DNA of 64,000 nt from Sphingobium amiense (lineage in GTDB: Bacteria; Pseudomonadota; Alphaproteobacteria; Sphingomonadales; Sphingomonadaceae). The notes under the pieces were generated by a model that did no database searches, was not told the origin of the DNA, and worked only from the letters and a program-made list of their open reading frames with translations. The translations under genes were made by a program, and so were the position numbers. Below are positions 34,294-42,790 of this stretch, piece after piece. The stretch's first letter is position 1. Every line of letters starts with the position of its first letter. The stretch covers positions 3,286,001 through 3,350,000 of the forward strand of contig NZ_AP018664.1 in the NCBI RefSeq assembly GCF_003967075.1, in the 5' to 3' direction.

Positions 34294-35099
34294 CAGGCCG
34301 CGCCGAGCAGGTCCATTGAGGACGCGCCCTCGCGCGTCGGCAGCGCAAGGCCCGACACCATCTCGCGCAGTTCCTGCCGCGCGGCGATGTGGCTGACGCC
34401 AAGGTCGCCCAGATGCCCCTTGTCGAGCAGGGTCAGGCCCGAGGGAAAAAGCTCGCGGAAGATGACGCGTTCCGACAGCCCCGGAATAACGCGGAAGCCG
34501 ACGCGGCGGGACAGTTCCATGAGCGCGTCGCCCACGCGTTTCTTGTTGCGGGCGTCATGATGCTGGACGCGGTTGCGCAGCACGACCCAGTCGATCGAGA
34601 CGCCGTCCGCCTTGGCGCGGGTCTTGCGCGCTTCGAAGATGAGTTCGGAATAGAAGGAGAGGCGGCGGACCTTGAAGGTTTCGGCGTCCACCTGCCCGAT
34701 GAGGTCGAAGTCGACGAAGCTGTCGTTCATCGGCGTGACCAGCGTGTTGGCGCGCGCGGCCATATGGCGCGCGAAGGCGTCGTCGCGGCCGGGCGTATCG
34801 ACGATCAGAAAGTCCCTGTTATCGCCGACCGCCGCCGATTCCGCCTCCAGCGCGTCGATGCTGTCGCCCTTCAGCACTGCAAAGTCGGGCGCGGGCAGGT
34901 CGATACCGCGCCGCCGCGCGGTTTCGGCGCGATTCTCCATATAGCGGGTAACGGTGCGCTGGCGCGGATCGAGGTCGATCATGCCGACGCGGTGCCCGAG
35001 CGCGGTCAGCGCGATGGCGGTGTGGACCGCCGTGGTCGACTTGCCGGTGCCGCCCTTTTCATTGGCGAAGACGATGAGGTGCGGCTGCGCGTTGGCCAT
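34293..35099 (-). CDS. mipZ: Division-plane positioning ATPase MipZ
   Basis: 268 residues. ParA-type ATPase that forms a polar gradient through ParB and inhibits FtsZ, so the ring forms at midcell. The deviant Walker A ANEKGGTGKSTTAVH is followed by IDLDPRQRTVTRYMENR, FLIVDTPGRDD, LVTPMNDSFVDFDLIGQVD and VVLRNRVQHHDARNKKRV. These last two segments are specific to MipZ against ordinary ParA. ATG 35099. It is divergent from panC. It heads an operon with the J-domain gene and pgm, and lies about 2.6 kb from the predicted origin. Confidence 0.93.
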   Translation of the reverse strand: MANAQPHLIVFANEKGGTGKSTTAVHTAIALTALGHRVGMIDLDPRQRTVTRYMENRAETARRRGIDLPAPDFAVLKGDSIDALEAESAAVGDNRDFLIVDTPGRDDAFARHMAARANTLVTPMNDSFVDFDLIGQVDAETFKVRRLSFYSELIFEARKTRAKADGVSIDWVVLRNRVQHHDARNKKRVGDALMELSRRVGFRVIPGLSERVIFRELFPSGLTLLDKGHLGDLGVSHIAARQELREMVSGLALPTREGASSMDLLGAA

Positions 35100-35207
35100 T
35101 GGTCGCCTGATGATCCCTGTTATCGCAATCTGTGTTGACGGTCCTGCCCGCCCATGCCTTAGCAGGACAGCCCCTTGACCCCTGCCCTTATCGGAGCCGT
35201 TCTCCCC

Positions 35208-36053
35208 GTGCAAACGCTGCGTGATGTCCCCGCCCTCCGCTCCGCCGTGGAGGCTCTCAAAAGCGACGGAAAACCGCTGGTTCTGGTGCCGACCATGGGC
35301 GCGCTTCATGACGGACACATGGCGCTGGTCGAGGAAGGGCGGCGGCACGGGCGGCATGTCGTCGTGTCGATCTTCGTCAATCCCAAACAGTTCGGGCCGA
35401 ACGAGGATCTGGACGCCTATCCCCGGCGCGAGGCGAAGGACGCGCAGATGCTGACCGCCGCAGGAGTCGACATCCTGTGGGCGCCGCCGGTGGAGGTCAT
35501 GTATCCGCAGGGCTTTGCCACCAATATCGGCGTTTCAGGGGTGAGCGAGGGGCTGGACGGGGCGGCGCGTCCGGGGCATTTCGACGGGGTGGCGACGGTC
35601 GTCACCAAGCTGTTCAACCAGGTGCGGCCCGATGTCGCGATCTTTGGGCAGAAGGATTATCAGCAGCTTGCGGTGATCCGGCGGATGGTGGCGGACCTCG
35701 ATATGGGGATCGAGATTGTCGGCCTGCCGACGCAGCGGGCCGAGGACGGCCTCGCTCTCTCATCCCGTAACGCGTATCTCAGCGAAGACGAACGCAAGGC
35801 GGCTCTCGCGCTGCCGAGGGCGCTGGGCGAGGCCAAGCGGCAGATCGAGAAGGGCGATCCGGTGGACGGCGCGCTGGCGAAAGCGGTGGCGACGCTGGCG
35901 GCGCATGGATTCGATCCCATAGACTATGTGACGCTGTGCGACGCCACGACGCTGGAGCCGATGCATGTCGCGGATCGCCCCGGCCGGCTGCTGGGCGCGG
36001 CCAAGCTGGGCACGACGCGGCTCATCGACAATATCGCGGTCGATCCCGCTTAG
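35208..36053 (+). CDS. panC: Pantothenate synthetase
   Basis: 281 residues; condenses pantoate and beta-alanine with ATP, giving pantothenate for CoA. The PanC motifs are present: VPTMGALHDGHMALVEEG (HIGH-like), VSIFVNPKQFGPNEDLDAYPR, YPQGFAT, FGQKDYQQL and LALSSRNAYLS. The start is taken as GTG 35208 (VQTLRDVPALRSAV), the family N-terminus; a TTG at 35175 would add eleven residues. It is divergent from mipZ, with about 108 bases between starts. After the stop (36054-36157) I see a TTGACA at 36078 but no matching -10. Confidence 0.94.
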   Translation: MQTLRDVPALRSAVEALKSDGKPLVLVPTMGALHDGHMALVEEGRRHGRHVVVSIFVNPKQFGPNEDLDAYPRREAKDAQMLTAAGVDILWAPPVEVMYPQGFATNIGVSGVSEGLDGAARPGHFDGVATVVTKLFNQVRPDVAIFGQKDYQQLAVIRRMVADLDMGIEIVGLPTQRAEDGLALSSRNAYLSEDERKAALALPRALGEAKRQIEKGDPVDGALAKAVATLAAHGFDPIDYVTLCDATTLEPMHVADRPGRLLGAAKLGTTRLIDNIAVDPA

Positions 36054-36157
36054 CTTCGCATATTTCCCGCAAGTTTTGACATAAAGTTGCGCGGGCGCGA
36101 TCCTATCGCAAAGCTGTGCCACCCTTTTACCAGCACGGGTGCGGCTAGGACAGGCGG

Positions 36158-36598
36158 TCAGAAGGGCTTGACGATCACCGCGATGACGATGACGGCCGCG
36201 GCGATGCCCGGCACTTCGTTCAGCATCCGGAGCTGGCGGTCGGTGAGCGGCCGTTCGCCCCGCGCCAGCTTCTTCGCATAGCCCGCGATCCAGCCATGAT
36301 AGGCCGACAGGCCCAGCACAAAGAGCAGCTTCAGGTGGAACCAGCCGAAGTGCCATGCGCCGATCTCCACCATCAGCATGAGGCCGAAGAGCCAGACGAG
36401 GACCAGCGAGGGATTGAGGATGATCCTGAGCAGGCGGGTTTCCCGCTCGATCCACTTTCGGTCCTCGGGCGAACCCGGCGCGGTTTCCTGATGGTAGACG
36501 AAGAAGCGCGGCATCATGAACAGCCCTGCCATCAGGAAGATGACGAAGATCACATGGGCCGCTTTGACCCAGAGATAGGCAGCGCCGAGATAGGCCAT
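36158..36598 (-). CDS. hemJ: Protoporphyrinogen oxidase HemJ
   Basis: 146 residues, integral membrane protein with four helices. The conserved heme-binding His region is WVKAAHVIFVIFLMAGLFMMPRFFVYH, and the second conserved segment is HLKLLFVLGLSAYHGWIAGYAKKLA. HemJ replaces HemG/HemY in many alphaproteobacteria and oxidises protoporphyrinogen IX. The neighbouring hemE (stop 14 bases upstream) supports this choice over a generic CopD-domain annotation. ATG 36598. Confidence 0.9.
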   Translation of the reverse strand: MAYLGAAYLWVKAAHVIFVIFLMAGLFMMPRFFVYHQETAPGSPEDRKWIERETRLLRIILNPSLVLVWLFGLMLMVEIGAWHFGWFHLKLLFVLGLSAYHGWIAGYAKKLARGERPLTDRQLRMLNEVPGIAAAVIVIAVIVKPF

Positions 36599-36611
36599 GC
36601 GTCAGGACTCC

Positions 36612-37649
36612 TTATCGCCGCACATAGCTAAGCAATGCCTCGACATGCGCAATGGGCGTGTCGGGCAATATGCCGTGGCCAAGGTTCAGGATGTGCGGGC
36701 GGCCCGCGAAGGCGGCGCGGATAGTGTCGACCGCCCGCTCCACCGCCGCCCCGCCCGCGATTAGGGCAAGCGGATCGAGATTGCCCTGCACCGGCATGCC
36801 GGAGGGCAGCGCTTCGTTCGCCCAGCGCGGGTCGATGGTTTCATCGACACCCACCGCATCCACGCCGGTAGCCCGCGCATAATCGGCGAGCTTCGCGCCC
36901 GCGCCCTTGGGGAAGCCGATGACCGGGATGGAAGGATGGGTCGCTTTCAGCTTCTCCACGATGCGGCGATTGGGTTCGATCACCCAGCGTTCGAACTGGG
37001 CGGGGGCGAGGCTGCCCGCCCAGCTATCGAAGAGCTGCACCGCCTCCACCCCCGCGTCGATCTGGCCGGAGAGATAGGTGACGGTGGCGTCGACGATGGC
37101 GTCGATCAGCGCGGCGAAGCGGTCCGTCTGCTGATAGGCCATGCGCCGCGCCGCGCCATGATCCCTGCTGCCCTGCCCGGCGACCATATAGGTGGCGACG
37201 GTCCACGGACTGCCCGCAAAGCCGAGGAAAGTGACGGAAGGGTCGAGCGCGGCCTTCACCCGGCGCACGGTTTCATAGACCGCCTCGAAGCGGGAGAAGT
37301 CAGGGGTCAGCGCCGACAGCTCCGTTTCGGCGAGGATCGGCGCGAGGCGCGGGCCTTCGCCTGCCTCGAACCACAGATCCTGTCCCATGGCGTAAGGGAC
37401 GATCAATATGTCGGAAAAGAGGATCGCGCCGTCGAAGCCGAAGCGGCGCAGCGGCTGGAGCGTGACTTCGGCGGCCGCTTCGCTGTCATAGACGAGTTCC
37501 AGGAAGCCGCCCTTCTGCGCCCGCAGCGCGCGATATTCGGGCAGATAGCGTCCCGCCTGCCGCATCAGCCACATCGGCGGGACGACGGGAATCTCTCCGC
37601 GCAGGACGCCGAGCAGCGGCTTTTCGATCGGGCCGGACGGAGCGTCCAT
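36612..37649 (-). CDS. hemE: Uroporphyrinogen decarboxylase
   Basis: 345 residues; decarboxylates uroporphyrinogen III to coproporphyrinogen III. Signature segments: PPMWLMRQAGRYLPEYRALR (the WxMRQAGR motif with conserved Arg), DGAILFSDILIVPYAMGQ, GFAGSPWTVATYMV and LFDSWAG. The C-terminal HILNLGHGILPDTP is diagnostic. ATG 37649 lies at the edge of the predicted origin. It is co-directional with hemJ. Confidence 0.97.
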   Translation of the reverse strand: MDAPSGPIEKPLLGVLRGEIPVVPPMWLMRQAGRYLPEYRALRAQKGGFLELVYDSEAAAEVTLQPLRRFGFDGAILFSDILIVPYAMGQDLWFEAGEGPRLAPILAETELSALTPDFSRFEAVYETVRRVKAALDPSVTFLGFAGSPWTVATYMVAGQGSRDHGAARRMAYQQTDRFAALIDAIVDATVTYLSGQIDAGVEAVQLFDSWAGSLAPAQFERWVIEPNRRIVEKLKATHPSIPVIGFPKGAGAKLADYARATGVDAVGVDETIDPRWANEALPSGMPVQGNLDPLALIAGGAAVERAVDTIRAAFAGRPHILNLGHGILPDTPIAHVEALLSYVRR

Positions 37650-37943
37650 ATGCTCTCACTCTCTCTTCATTATTTAGATTCAAAGGATGATGGAGATAGA
37701 TGCTCCGTTGGCAGCGGGGTTTATGCGCAGCGCCCGATTTTGCCAACAGCTTGACTCCCGCAGGGCGCGCTTTGCCGTCCGAGTCATGAGAGTTACCCCC
37801 GTTATCCACAGCATGTGGATGGAAAAGTGGGTCTGTTGGGGGTCTGTGGATAAGAATCCCGGCTCCGGGGACAGGGCGATGGGGCAAAGCTGTCCACAAT
37901 TTCATCCCTTGCTTTATCCACAGCCCCCTCACAGAGATGTCCC
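37650..37943. other. oriC: Probable chromosomal replication origin (oriC)
   Basis: The 294 bases between hemE and ppsR carry three perfect DnaA boxes: TTATCCACA at 37802-37810 and 37914-37922 (plus) and its complement TGTGGATAA at 37845-37853 (minus). Two 7/9 matches lie at 37814-37822 (minus) and 37890-37898. Three GANTC (CcrM methylation) sites lie at 37677, 37753 and 37781. An AT-richer patch (CATTATTTAGATTCAAAGG) is next to hemE. The Caulobacter origin occupies the same hemE/RP001 interval (family knowledge). No CtrA-type TTAA-N7-TTAA was seen. Confidence 0.85.
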
Positions 37944-38768
37944 ATGGCGCGCATCCACCTGCACCTCCTCTCCGACTCCACCGGCGAGACGCTGGAGAAT
38001 ATCGCCAAGGCGGCGATCGGCCTGTTCGAAAATGTCGAGGCGATCCGCCATTTCTGGCCGATGGTCCGGTCCGAAGTCCATCTCGACCGGATCATGGAGG
38101 AAATCGCCGCCAATCCCGGTCTCGTCCTCTTCACCCTCACCAACCATCTGCTGCGCAAGCGGCTGGAGGCGCGGTGCCGGACGCTGGGCCTGCCGCATGT
38201 CGCCGCGCTCGACAGCGTGGCGGACGCGCTGTCCAACATATTGGGGCAGGAAACGCGCACGCGGCCGGGGCGCAAACATATTCTCGACGAAGCCTATTTC
38301 GCGCGGATCGAGGCGATCCAGTTCACCATCGCCCATGACGACGGCGTGGGGCACGAAAATTGGGAGGAGGCCGACATCGTGCTGGCGGGCGTGTCGCGCG
38401 CGTCGAAGACGCCGACCTCCATCTACCTCGCCAATCGCGGTTACAAGACGGCGAATATTCCGCTGGTGCCCGAATCCCCGCCGCCGCGCTGCCTCTACAA
38501 TCTGCGGCATCCGATGGTCGTGGGCCTGACCGTCAGCCCCGAACGGCTGATCCAGATCCGGCGCAACCGGCTGCTGTCGCTCAATCAGGCGCCCGAGACC
38601 GCCTATGTCGATATCGACAAGGTACAGGCGGAACTGGCCTTTGCCCGGCGGATGTTCGCCGACAATGGCTGGCCGGTGATCGACATGACGCGCCGCTCTA
38701 TCGAGGAGGCTGCCGCCGCGATCATCAACCTGTTCAACGACCGCGAACTGGCGGAGGCGGAAGGATGA
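37944..38768 (+). CDS. ppsR: PEP synthase / PPDK regulatory protein (DUF299, RP001 family)
   Basis: 274 residues; bifunctional Ser/Thr kinase and pyrophosphorylase that switches PEP synthetase or pyruvate phosphate dikinase off and on. The DUF299 P-loop GVSRASKTPTSIYLANRG lies near residue 150. HLHLLSDSTGETLENIAKAA marks the N-terminus and IRRNRLLSL the C-terminal part. The gene sits just right of the origin. It overlaps maf by four bases (ATGA). Which of PpsA or PpdK it controls is not decided here. Confidence 0.93.
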   Translation: MARIHLHLLSDSTGETLENIAKAAIGLFENVEAIRHFWPMVRSEVHLDRIMEEIAANPGLVLFTLTNHLLRKRLEARCRTLGLPHVAALDSVADALSNILGQETRTRPGRKHILDEAYFARIEAIQFTIAHDDGVGHENWEEADIVLAGVSRASKTPTSIYLANRGYKTANIPLVPESPPPRCLYNLRHPMVVGLTVSPERLIQIRRNRLLSLNQAPETAYVDIDKVQAELAFARRMFADNGWPVIDMTRRSIEEAAAAIINLFNDRELAEAEG

Positions 38769-39358
38769 TCGTGCTCGCTTCGCAGAGCGCGAGCCGCCGG
38801 GCGATGCTGACCGCCGCTCAGGTGCCGTTCGAGGCGCTGTCGCCGGGCGTGGACGAGGAAGCGGCGAAAGAAGCGCTGCGCGGCGATGGCATCGACGCGC
38901 GGGCGCTCGCCGATGCGCTGGCCGAACTGAAGGCGCTCAGGGTGTCGCGGCGGGTGCCGGGCGCGCTGGTGCTGGGATGCGACCAGACGCTCTCGCTCGA
39001 CGACGGGAGCATGATCGACAAGGCGGTGGACCGCGAGGACGCGCGCCGCATCCTGAAACTTCTTTCCGGGCGGGTGCATCACCTGCACAGCGCGGCGGTA
39101 ATGGCTCTGAACGGCGAAGCGATCTGGCGTCATGTCGAGCGGGTGCGGATGACGGTGCGGCCGCTGTCGGACGCCTTCATCGACGCCTATCTCGATGCGG
39201 ACTGGGACCAGTTGCGCTGGTGCGTGGGCTGTTACCGGATCGAGGGACCGGGGGCGCAGCTTTTCAGCAGGGTCGAGGGCAGCCAGTTCGCGATTCAGGG
39301 GTTGCCGCTGCTCGCTTTGCTTGACTTTCTGCGTGTGCGCGGCGTTCTGGCGGCATGA
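38765..39358 (+). CDS. maf: Maf-like nucleotide pyrophosphatase
   Basis: 197 residues. The Maf family begins IVLASQSASRRAML (conserved S-x-SxRR). It has GCDQTLSLDDGSMIDKAVDREDARRIL, and KLLSGRVHHLHSAAVMAL matches the L(S)GKxHxxxTA region. SQFAIQGLPL matches the C-terminal GxY/FxIqG-P/L. Members hydrolyse dTTP/UTP or modified nucleotides to limit their incorporation. Both ends overlap neighbours by four bases (ATGA with ppsR and aroE), so the four genes ppsR-maf-aroE-coaE form one coupled operon. Confidence 0.9.
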   Translation: MIVLASQSASRRAMLTAAQVPFEALSPGVDEEAAKEALRGDGIDARALADALAELKALRVSRRVPGALVLGCDQTLSLDDGSMIDKAVDREDARRILKLLSGRVHHLHSAAVMALNGEAIWRHVERVRMTVRPLSDAFIDAYLDADWDQLRWCVGCYRIEGPGAQLFSRVEGSQFAIQGLPLLALLDFLRVRGVLAA

Positions 39359-40182
39359 GCGACGCCCTTCCCTATGCTGAAGTCATCGGCGATCCGATTG
39401 CGCACAGCAAATCGCCGCTGATCCACAATTTCTGGCTCGACGCCCTCAACATCGAGGCGGAATATCGCAAGACCCATGTACGGGCGGAGGAACTGGGCAG
39501 CTATTTCCTGCGGCGGCGGGCCGATCCCGACTGGCTGGGGTGCAACATCACGATTCCGCACAAGATCGCTGTGATGGACTATGTCGACGATCCGGGCGGG
39601 GTTCGCGAGCGGATCGGGGCGGTCAACACTATCGCGAGCGAAACGGGCGGGCCGCTGATCGGCACCAATACCGATGCGGGCGGCTTCCTCCAGCCACTGC
39701 TGCGCGACAAGTGGAAGGGCGAGAGCGCGGTGCTGGTCGGTGCGGGGGGCGCGGCACGGGCGATCCTTTTTGCGCTGACGACTCTGGGCGTGTCCGACAT
39801 TACGATCATGGCGCGCGATGCGGGGAAAGGGCAGGCGCTGCTCGACCGGGCCGGGGTGAAGGGCCGGGTGATCGGCATGGCCGACGCGCTGCCGCCCGTC
39901 GATCTGCTGGTCAATTCCACCTCGCTCGGCATGGTGGGGCAGCCGGTGCTGGAGCTGGACCTGTCGCCTCTGCCCGCCAGCGCGACGGTCTACGACATCG
40001 TCTATGCGCCGCTGGAGACAGGGCTGCTGAAGGCGGCGCGGGCGCGTGACCTGAAGACGCTCGATGGCCTGGAAATGCTGATCGGTCAGGCGGCGCTCGC
40101 GTTCGACATCTTCTTCGACGCGCAGGCGCCGCGCGAGCTGGACGCGGAGCTGCGCGCGCTGCTGCTTTCGGGCGGGGAATGA
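39355..40182 (+). CDS. aroE: Shikimate dehydrogenase
   Basis: 275 residues; NADPH-dependent reduction of 3-dehydroshikimate. The substrate loop AEVIGDPIAHSKSPLIHNFWL, catalytic Lys in CNITIPHKIAVMDYVD, catalytic Asp in TNTDAGGFLQ, and nucleotide site VLVGAGGAARAILFAL are all present. LVNSTSLGM and the C-terminal GLEMLIGQAALAF complete the family pattern. ATG overlaps maf; the stop overlaps coaE by four bases. Confidence 0.96.
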   Translation: MSDALPYAEVIGDPIAHSKSPLIHNFWLDALNIEAEYRKTHVRAEELGSYFLRRRADPDWLGCNITIPHKIAVMDYVDDPGGVRERIGAVNTIASETGGPLIGTNTDAGGFLQPLLRDKWKGESAVLVGAGGAARAILFALTTLGVSDITIMARDAGKGQALLDRAGVKGRVIGMADALPPVDLLVNSTSLGMVGQPVLELDLSPLPASATVYDIVYAPLETGLLKAARARDLKTLDGLEMLIGQAALAFDIFFDAQAPRELDAELRALLLSGGE

Positions 40183-40772
40183 AGGTCTACGGCCTCACCG
40201 GCTCGATCGGGATGGGGAAGTCGGCGGTCGCCGCCATGTTCCGCCGCCTCGCCGTGCCGCTGTTCGACGCCGACGCCGAAGTGCATCGCCTGCAGGGACC
40301 GGGCGGCGCGCTGCTGACTGCGATCGAGGCGCGCTTTCCCGGCACGACCGGTCCCATGGGCGTCGACCGCGCGAAGCTGGGCGCGGCGGTGTTCGGCCAT
40401 GCGGGCGAGCGGCGCGCGCTCGAAGCCATCGTCCACCCGGCGGTGCGGGAATCGCGGGAAAAGTTCCTGCGCCGCAACCGCTCCCGCCCCTTCGTCATCC
40501 TCGACATACCGCTCTTGTTCGAAACCCATGGGCATAAATGGCTCGACGGCATCATCGTCGTGACCGCTCCGGCGTGGAAGCAGCGCAAGCGCGTGCTGGC
40601 GCGGCCCGGCATGACTCCCGGCAAATTCCGGCAGATCAGGCGGCTCCAGACCCCCGACGCGGAAAAGCGCCGCCGCGCCGACCATATCATCCATACCGGC
40701 ACCACCTTCGCCGCGACGCAGGCACAGGTTCGCCGTCTCGTCGCTTGCCTTGGGGCCAAGACAGGCCGATAA
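40179..40772 (+). CDS. coaE: Dephospho-CoA kinase
   Basis: 197 residues; last step of CoA synthesis. The P-loop GLTGSIGMGKSAVAAMF is at the N-terminus, followed by PLFDADAEVHRLQGPGG (substrate Asp) and the ALEAIVHPAVR segment. Lid-region residues are in FVILDIPLLFET. The usual QRxRxxxR lid motif is reduced to KQRKRVLARPGMT, as in many alphaproteobacteria. Together with panC, on the other side of the origin, it covers part of the CoA pathway. The ATG overlaps aroE. Confidence 0.94.
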   Translation: MKVYGLTGSIGMGKSAVAAMFRRLAVPLFDADAEVHRLQGPGGALLTAIEARFPGTTGPMGVDRAKLGAAVFGHAGERRALEAIVHPAVRESREKFLRRNRSRPFVILDIPLLFETHGHKWLDGIIVVTAPAWKQRKRVLARPGMTPGKFRQIRRLQTPDAEKRRRADHIIHTGTTFAATQAQVRRLVACLGAKTGR

Positions 40773-40803
40773 GGGTCAGCCATAGACTCGATGCGAAGAG
40801 GCG

Positions 40804-41496
40804 ATGCGCGAGGTTATTTTCGACACCGAAACGACGGGCTTCGATCCTGCTTCCGGCGACCGGATGGTCGAGATCGGCTGCATCGAACTGGTGAACCGGG
40901 TGCCCACCGGGCGCACATTCCACGCTTATTATCATCCCGAGCGCGACATGCCCGCCGCCGCTTTTGCCGTGCACGGTCTGTCGGCCGACTTCCTCGCCAA
41001 ACATCCGGTGTTCGCCAGAGGCGCGCTGGAGCTGCTCGACTTTCTGGAGGACAGCCCGCTGGTCGCGCATAATGCGCGGTTCGACTTCGGCTTCCTCAAC
41101 CATGAACTGCGCCTGTGCGGCCATCCCGAAGTTTCGATGGACCGGATGATCGACACCGTCGCCATCGCCCGGCAACTGCATCCGGGCGCCAAGCACAGCC
41201 TCGACGCGCTCTGCTCGCGCTATGGCATCGACCGCAGCCACCGCGTCAAACATGGCGCGCTGCTCGACGCCGAACTGCTCGCGCAACTTTACATCGAACT
41301 GACCGGCGGCCGTCAGATCGGCCTTGGTCTTGCACAGGAGGAAGGCATTGAGATCGTCAGGGTGGAACTGACGGCGGACGCCGTGGTTCGCCCTGTGCGT
41401 CCCGCGCGGGTCTTTACGGCCAGCGCGGCGGAGCTGGAGCGGCATGCAGCGTTCGTCGCGACGCTGAAAGAGCCGCTCTGGTTGCAGGAGGCATAG
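40804..41496 (+). CDS. dnaQ: DNA polymerase III epsilon subunit (proofreading exonuclease)
   Basis: 230 residues; 3'-5' exonuclease of the replicase. ExoI motif FDTETTGFDPASGDRMVEIG (D-x-E), ExoII HNARFDFGFLN and ExoIII RVKHGALLDAELLAQLYIEL (H-x4-D) are intact. LGL and QLHPGAKHSLDALCSRYGID match DnaQ. The C-terminal linker/clamp-binding region is short. It is 31 bases after coaE and co-directional, so near the origin with replication-direction transcription. ATG 40804. Confidence 0.95.
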   Translation: MREVIFDTETTGFDPASGDRMVEIGCIELVNRVPTGRTFHAYYHPERDMPAAAFAVHGLSADFLAKHPVFARGALELLDFLEDSPLVAHNARFDFGFLNHELRLCGHPEVSMDRMIDTVAIARQLHPGAKHSLDALCSRYGIDRSHRVKHGALLDAELLAQLYIELTGGRQIGLGLAQEEGIEIVRVELTADAVVRPVRPARVFTASAAELERHAAFVATLKEPLWLQEA

Positions 41497-41577
41497 ACCC
41501 TTATCGAAGTGGCCTATGCCTCCCGGAAGGAACCGGGCCGCCGTTCTGGCGGGCCGGCAAGAACAAGGAGAAGGCAT

Positions 41578-42171
41578 ATGGATATTCGTGTTTCCGGACA
41601 TCAGGTCGAAACGGGCGACGCGCTCAAGAGCCACGTCACCGATCGTTTGCAGGCCGTGGCCGAGAAATATTTTTCCCGCGCGCTTTCCGCCCAGGTCACG
41701 TTCCGCACCGCGCCGCACGGCGCTTTCCATTGCGACATCGTCTGCCATGTGATGACCGGGCTGATCCTCAAAGGCGCGGGCGAAGCGCAGGATGCGCATC
41801 CCGCCTTCGACCAGGCCGCCGACCGGATCGAAAAGCAGTTGCGCCGCTATATGCGCCGCCTCAAGGACCGCAGCGCGCAGGCCGCCGCCGCCGAGGCGCA
41901 GCGGGAGAACGGCTATAGCGTCGATGAGATAGACGGCGCGGGCTACACCATCTTCGCGGGCGGCAGCGAGGAGGAGGAAGCGCAGGACGCGCCCCTGATC
42001 GTCGCGGAAACGCGCGTCGACATCCCCGAAGCCAGCGTGTCGGACGCGGTGATGATGCTGGACCTGCGCAACACCAACGCGCTCCTGTTCCTGAATGCGG
42101 GCACGTCCGCCTATAATATGGTCTATCGCCGCCACGACGGCACGATTGGCTGGGTGGAACCCCGCGCCTGA
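41578..42171 (+). CDS. hpf: Long-form ribosome hibernation promoting factor
   Basis: 197 residues; binds the 30S decoding centre and drives 100S dimer formation in stationary phase. The N-terminal S30AE domain (MDIRVSGHQVETGDALKSHVTDRLQAVAEKYF, split) covers about 1-100. The C-terminal dimerisation domain (ASVSDAVMMLDLRNTNALLFLNAGTSAYNMVYRRHDGTIGWVEPR) makes it the long form. AAGGAGAAGG precedes ATG 41578. It follows dnaQ and precedes ptsN; rpoN, the usual upstream neighbour, is absent from this window. Confidence 0.94.
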   Translation: MDIRVSGHQVETGDALKSHVTDRLQAVAEKYFSRALSAQVTFRTAPHGAFHCDIVCHVMTGLILKGAGEAQDAHPAFDQAADRIEKQLRRYMRRLKDRSAQAAAAEAQRENGYSVDEIDGAGYTIFAGGSEEEEAQDAPLIVAETRVDIPEASVSDAVMMLDLRNTNALLFLNAGTSAYNMVYRRHDGTIGWVEPRA

Positions 42172-42183
42172 TCTTCCCAGACC

Positions 42184-42204
42184 GGAGGGGCGATGCGCCC
42201 CTCC
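42184..42204 (+). terminator. Perfect 9-bp hairpin after hpf
   Basis: GGAGGGGCG (42184-42192) and CGCCCCTCC (42196-42204) form a perfect stem with a 3-base loop, 13 bases after the hpf stop. It is followed by C rather than T, so it may slow or protect the 3' end more than act as a strong intrinsic terminator. Confidence 0.45.
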
Positions 42205-42221
42205 CCCGCCCGGCCCCGCTG

Positions 42222-42250
42222 TTGACCTGAACCCGCAGGCGGCTTATGGG
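42222..42250 (+). promoter_or_regulatory. Candidate sigma-70-type promoter of ptsN
   Basis: TTGACC at 42222-42227, 17-base spacer, TATGGG at 42245-42250, about 73 bases before the ptsN ATG. The -35 is good, the -10 weak. It follows the hpf hairpin, as expected if ptsN has its own transcript. Confidence 0.35.
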
Positions 42251-42322
42251 GCCGGGCTTTCACAACCCGAGAACAAGCGCGCCCCTTTTTTGTCAGCGCG
42301 GCTCGGCGGTTTCGGATTGCTC

Positions 42323-42790
42323 ATGGTTGATTTCAACGACATCGTTTCACCCGAAGCGCTGGCTACGGGCGTTGCCGCCAATGGGAAGAAGGCGCTTTTC
42401 CAGAAGATCGCGTCGCTTGCGGCCTGCGCCTACGGCCTTGAGGCCGACGAGGTGGGCGACGCCCTGTTCGAGCGGGAGCGGCTGGGATCGACCGGTTTCG
42501 GCGGCGGAGTCGCCATTCCCCATGCCAAGATCGCGGGCCTCGACCGGATGTGCGGCGTGGTCGTGCTGCTCGATCCGGCGGTGCCGTTCGATGCGGTGGA
42601 CGATGCGCCGGTCGATGTCGTCTTCGCGCTCCTGTCGCCCGTCGACAGCGGGGCCGAGCATCTGAAGACTCTGGCGCGGGTGTCGCGCTATCTGCGCGAC
42701 GAGGCGGTGGTGACGCGGCTGCGCGGCGCGAAATCGACGGGCGCGCTGCATGCGCTGCTTTCGGGCGCGGGCGCGCGTGACGCCGCCTGA
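42323..42790 (+). CDS. ptsN: PTS IIA-like nitrogen regulatory protein PtsN
   Basis: 155 residues; EIIA-Ntr, phosphorylated by the nitrogen PTS and regulating carbon/nitrogen balance and potassium functions. The phospho-accepting His is in GSTGFGGGVAIPHAKIAGLD. The family start is VDFNDIVSPEALATGVAANGKKALFQKIA. LDPAVPFDAVDDAPVDVVFALLSP matches the core. ATG 42323 gives the family length. The next gene starts inside its last 14 bases. Other PTS-Ntr genes are not in the window. Confidence 0.93.
   Translation: MVDFNDIVSPEALATGVAANGKKALFQKIASLAACAYGLEADEVGDALFERERLGSTGFGGGVAIPHAKIAGLDRMCGVVVLLDPAVPFDAVDDAPVDVVFALLSPVDSGAEHLKTLARVSRYLRDEAVVTRLRGAKSTGALHALLSGAGARDAA

Noticed and set aside
36078..36115. 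TTGACA promoter-like element after panC
   Set aside because: No convincing -10 at proper spacing and no plus-strand gene downstream for it to serve.
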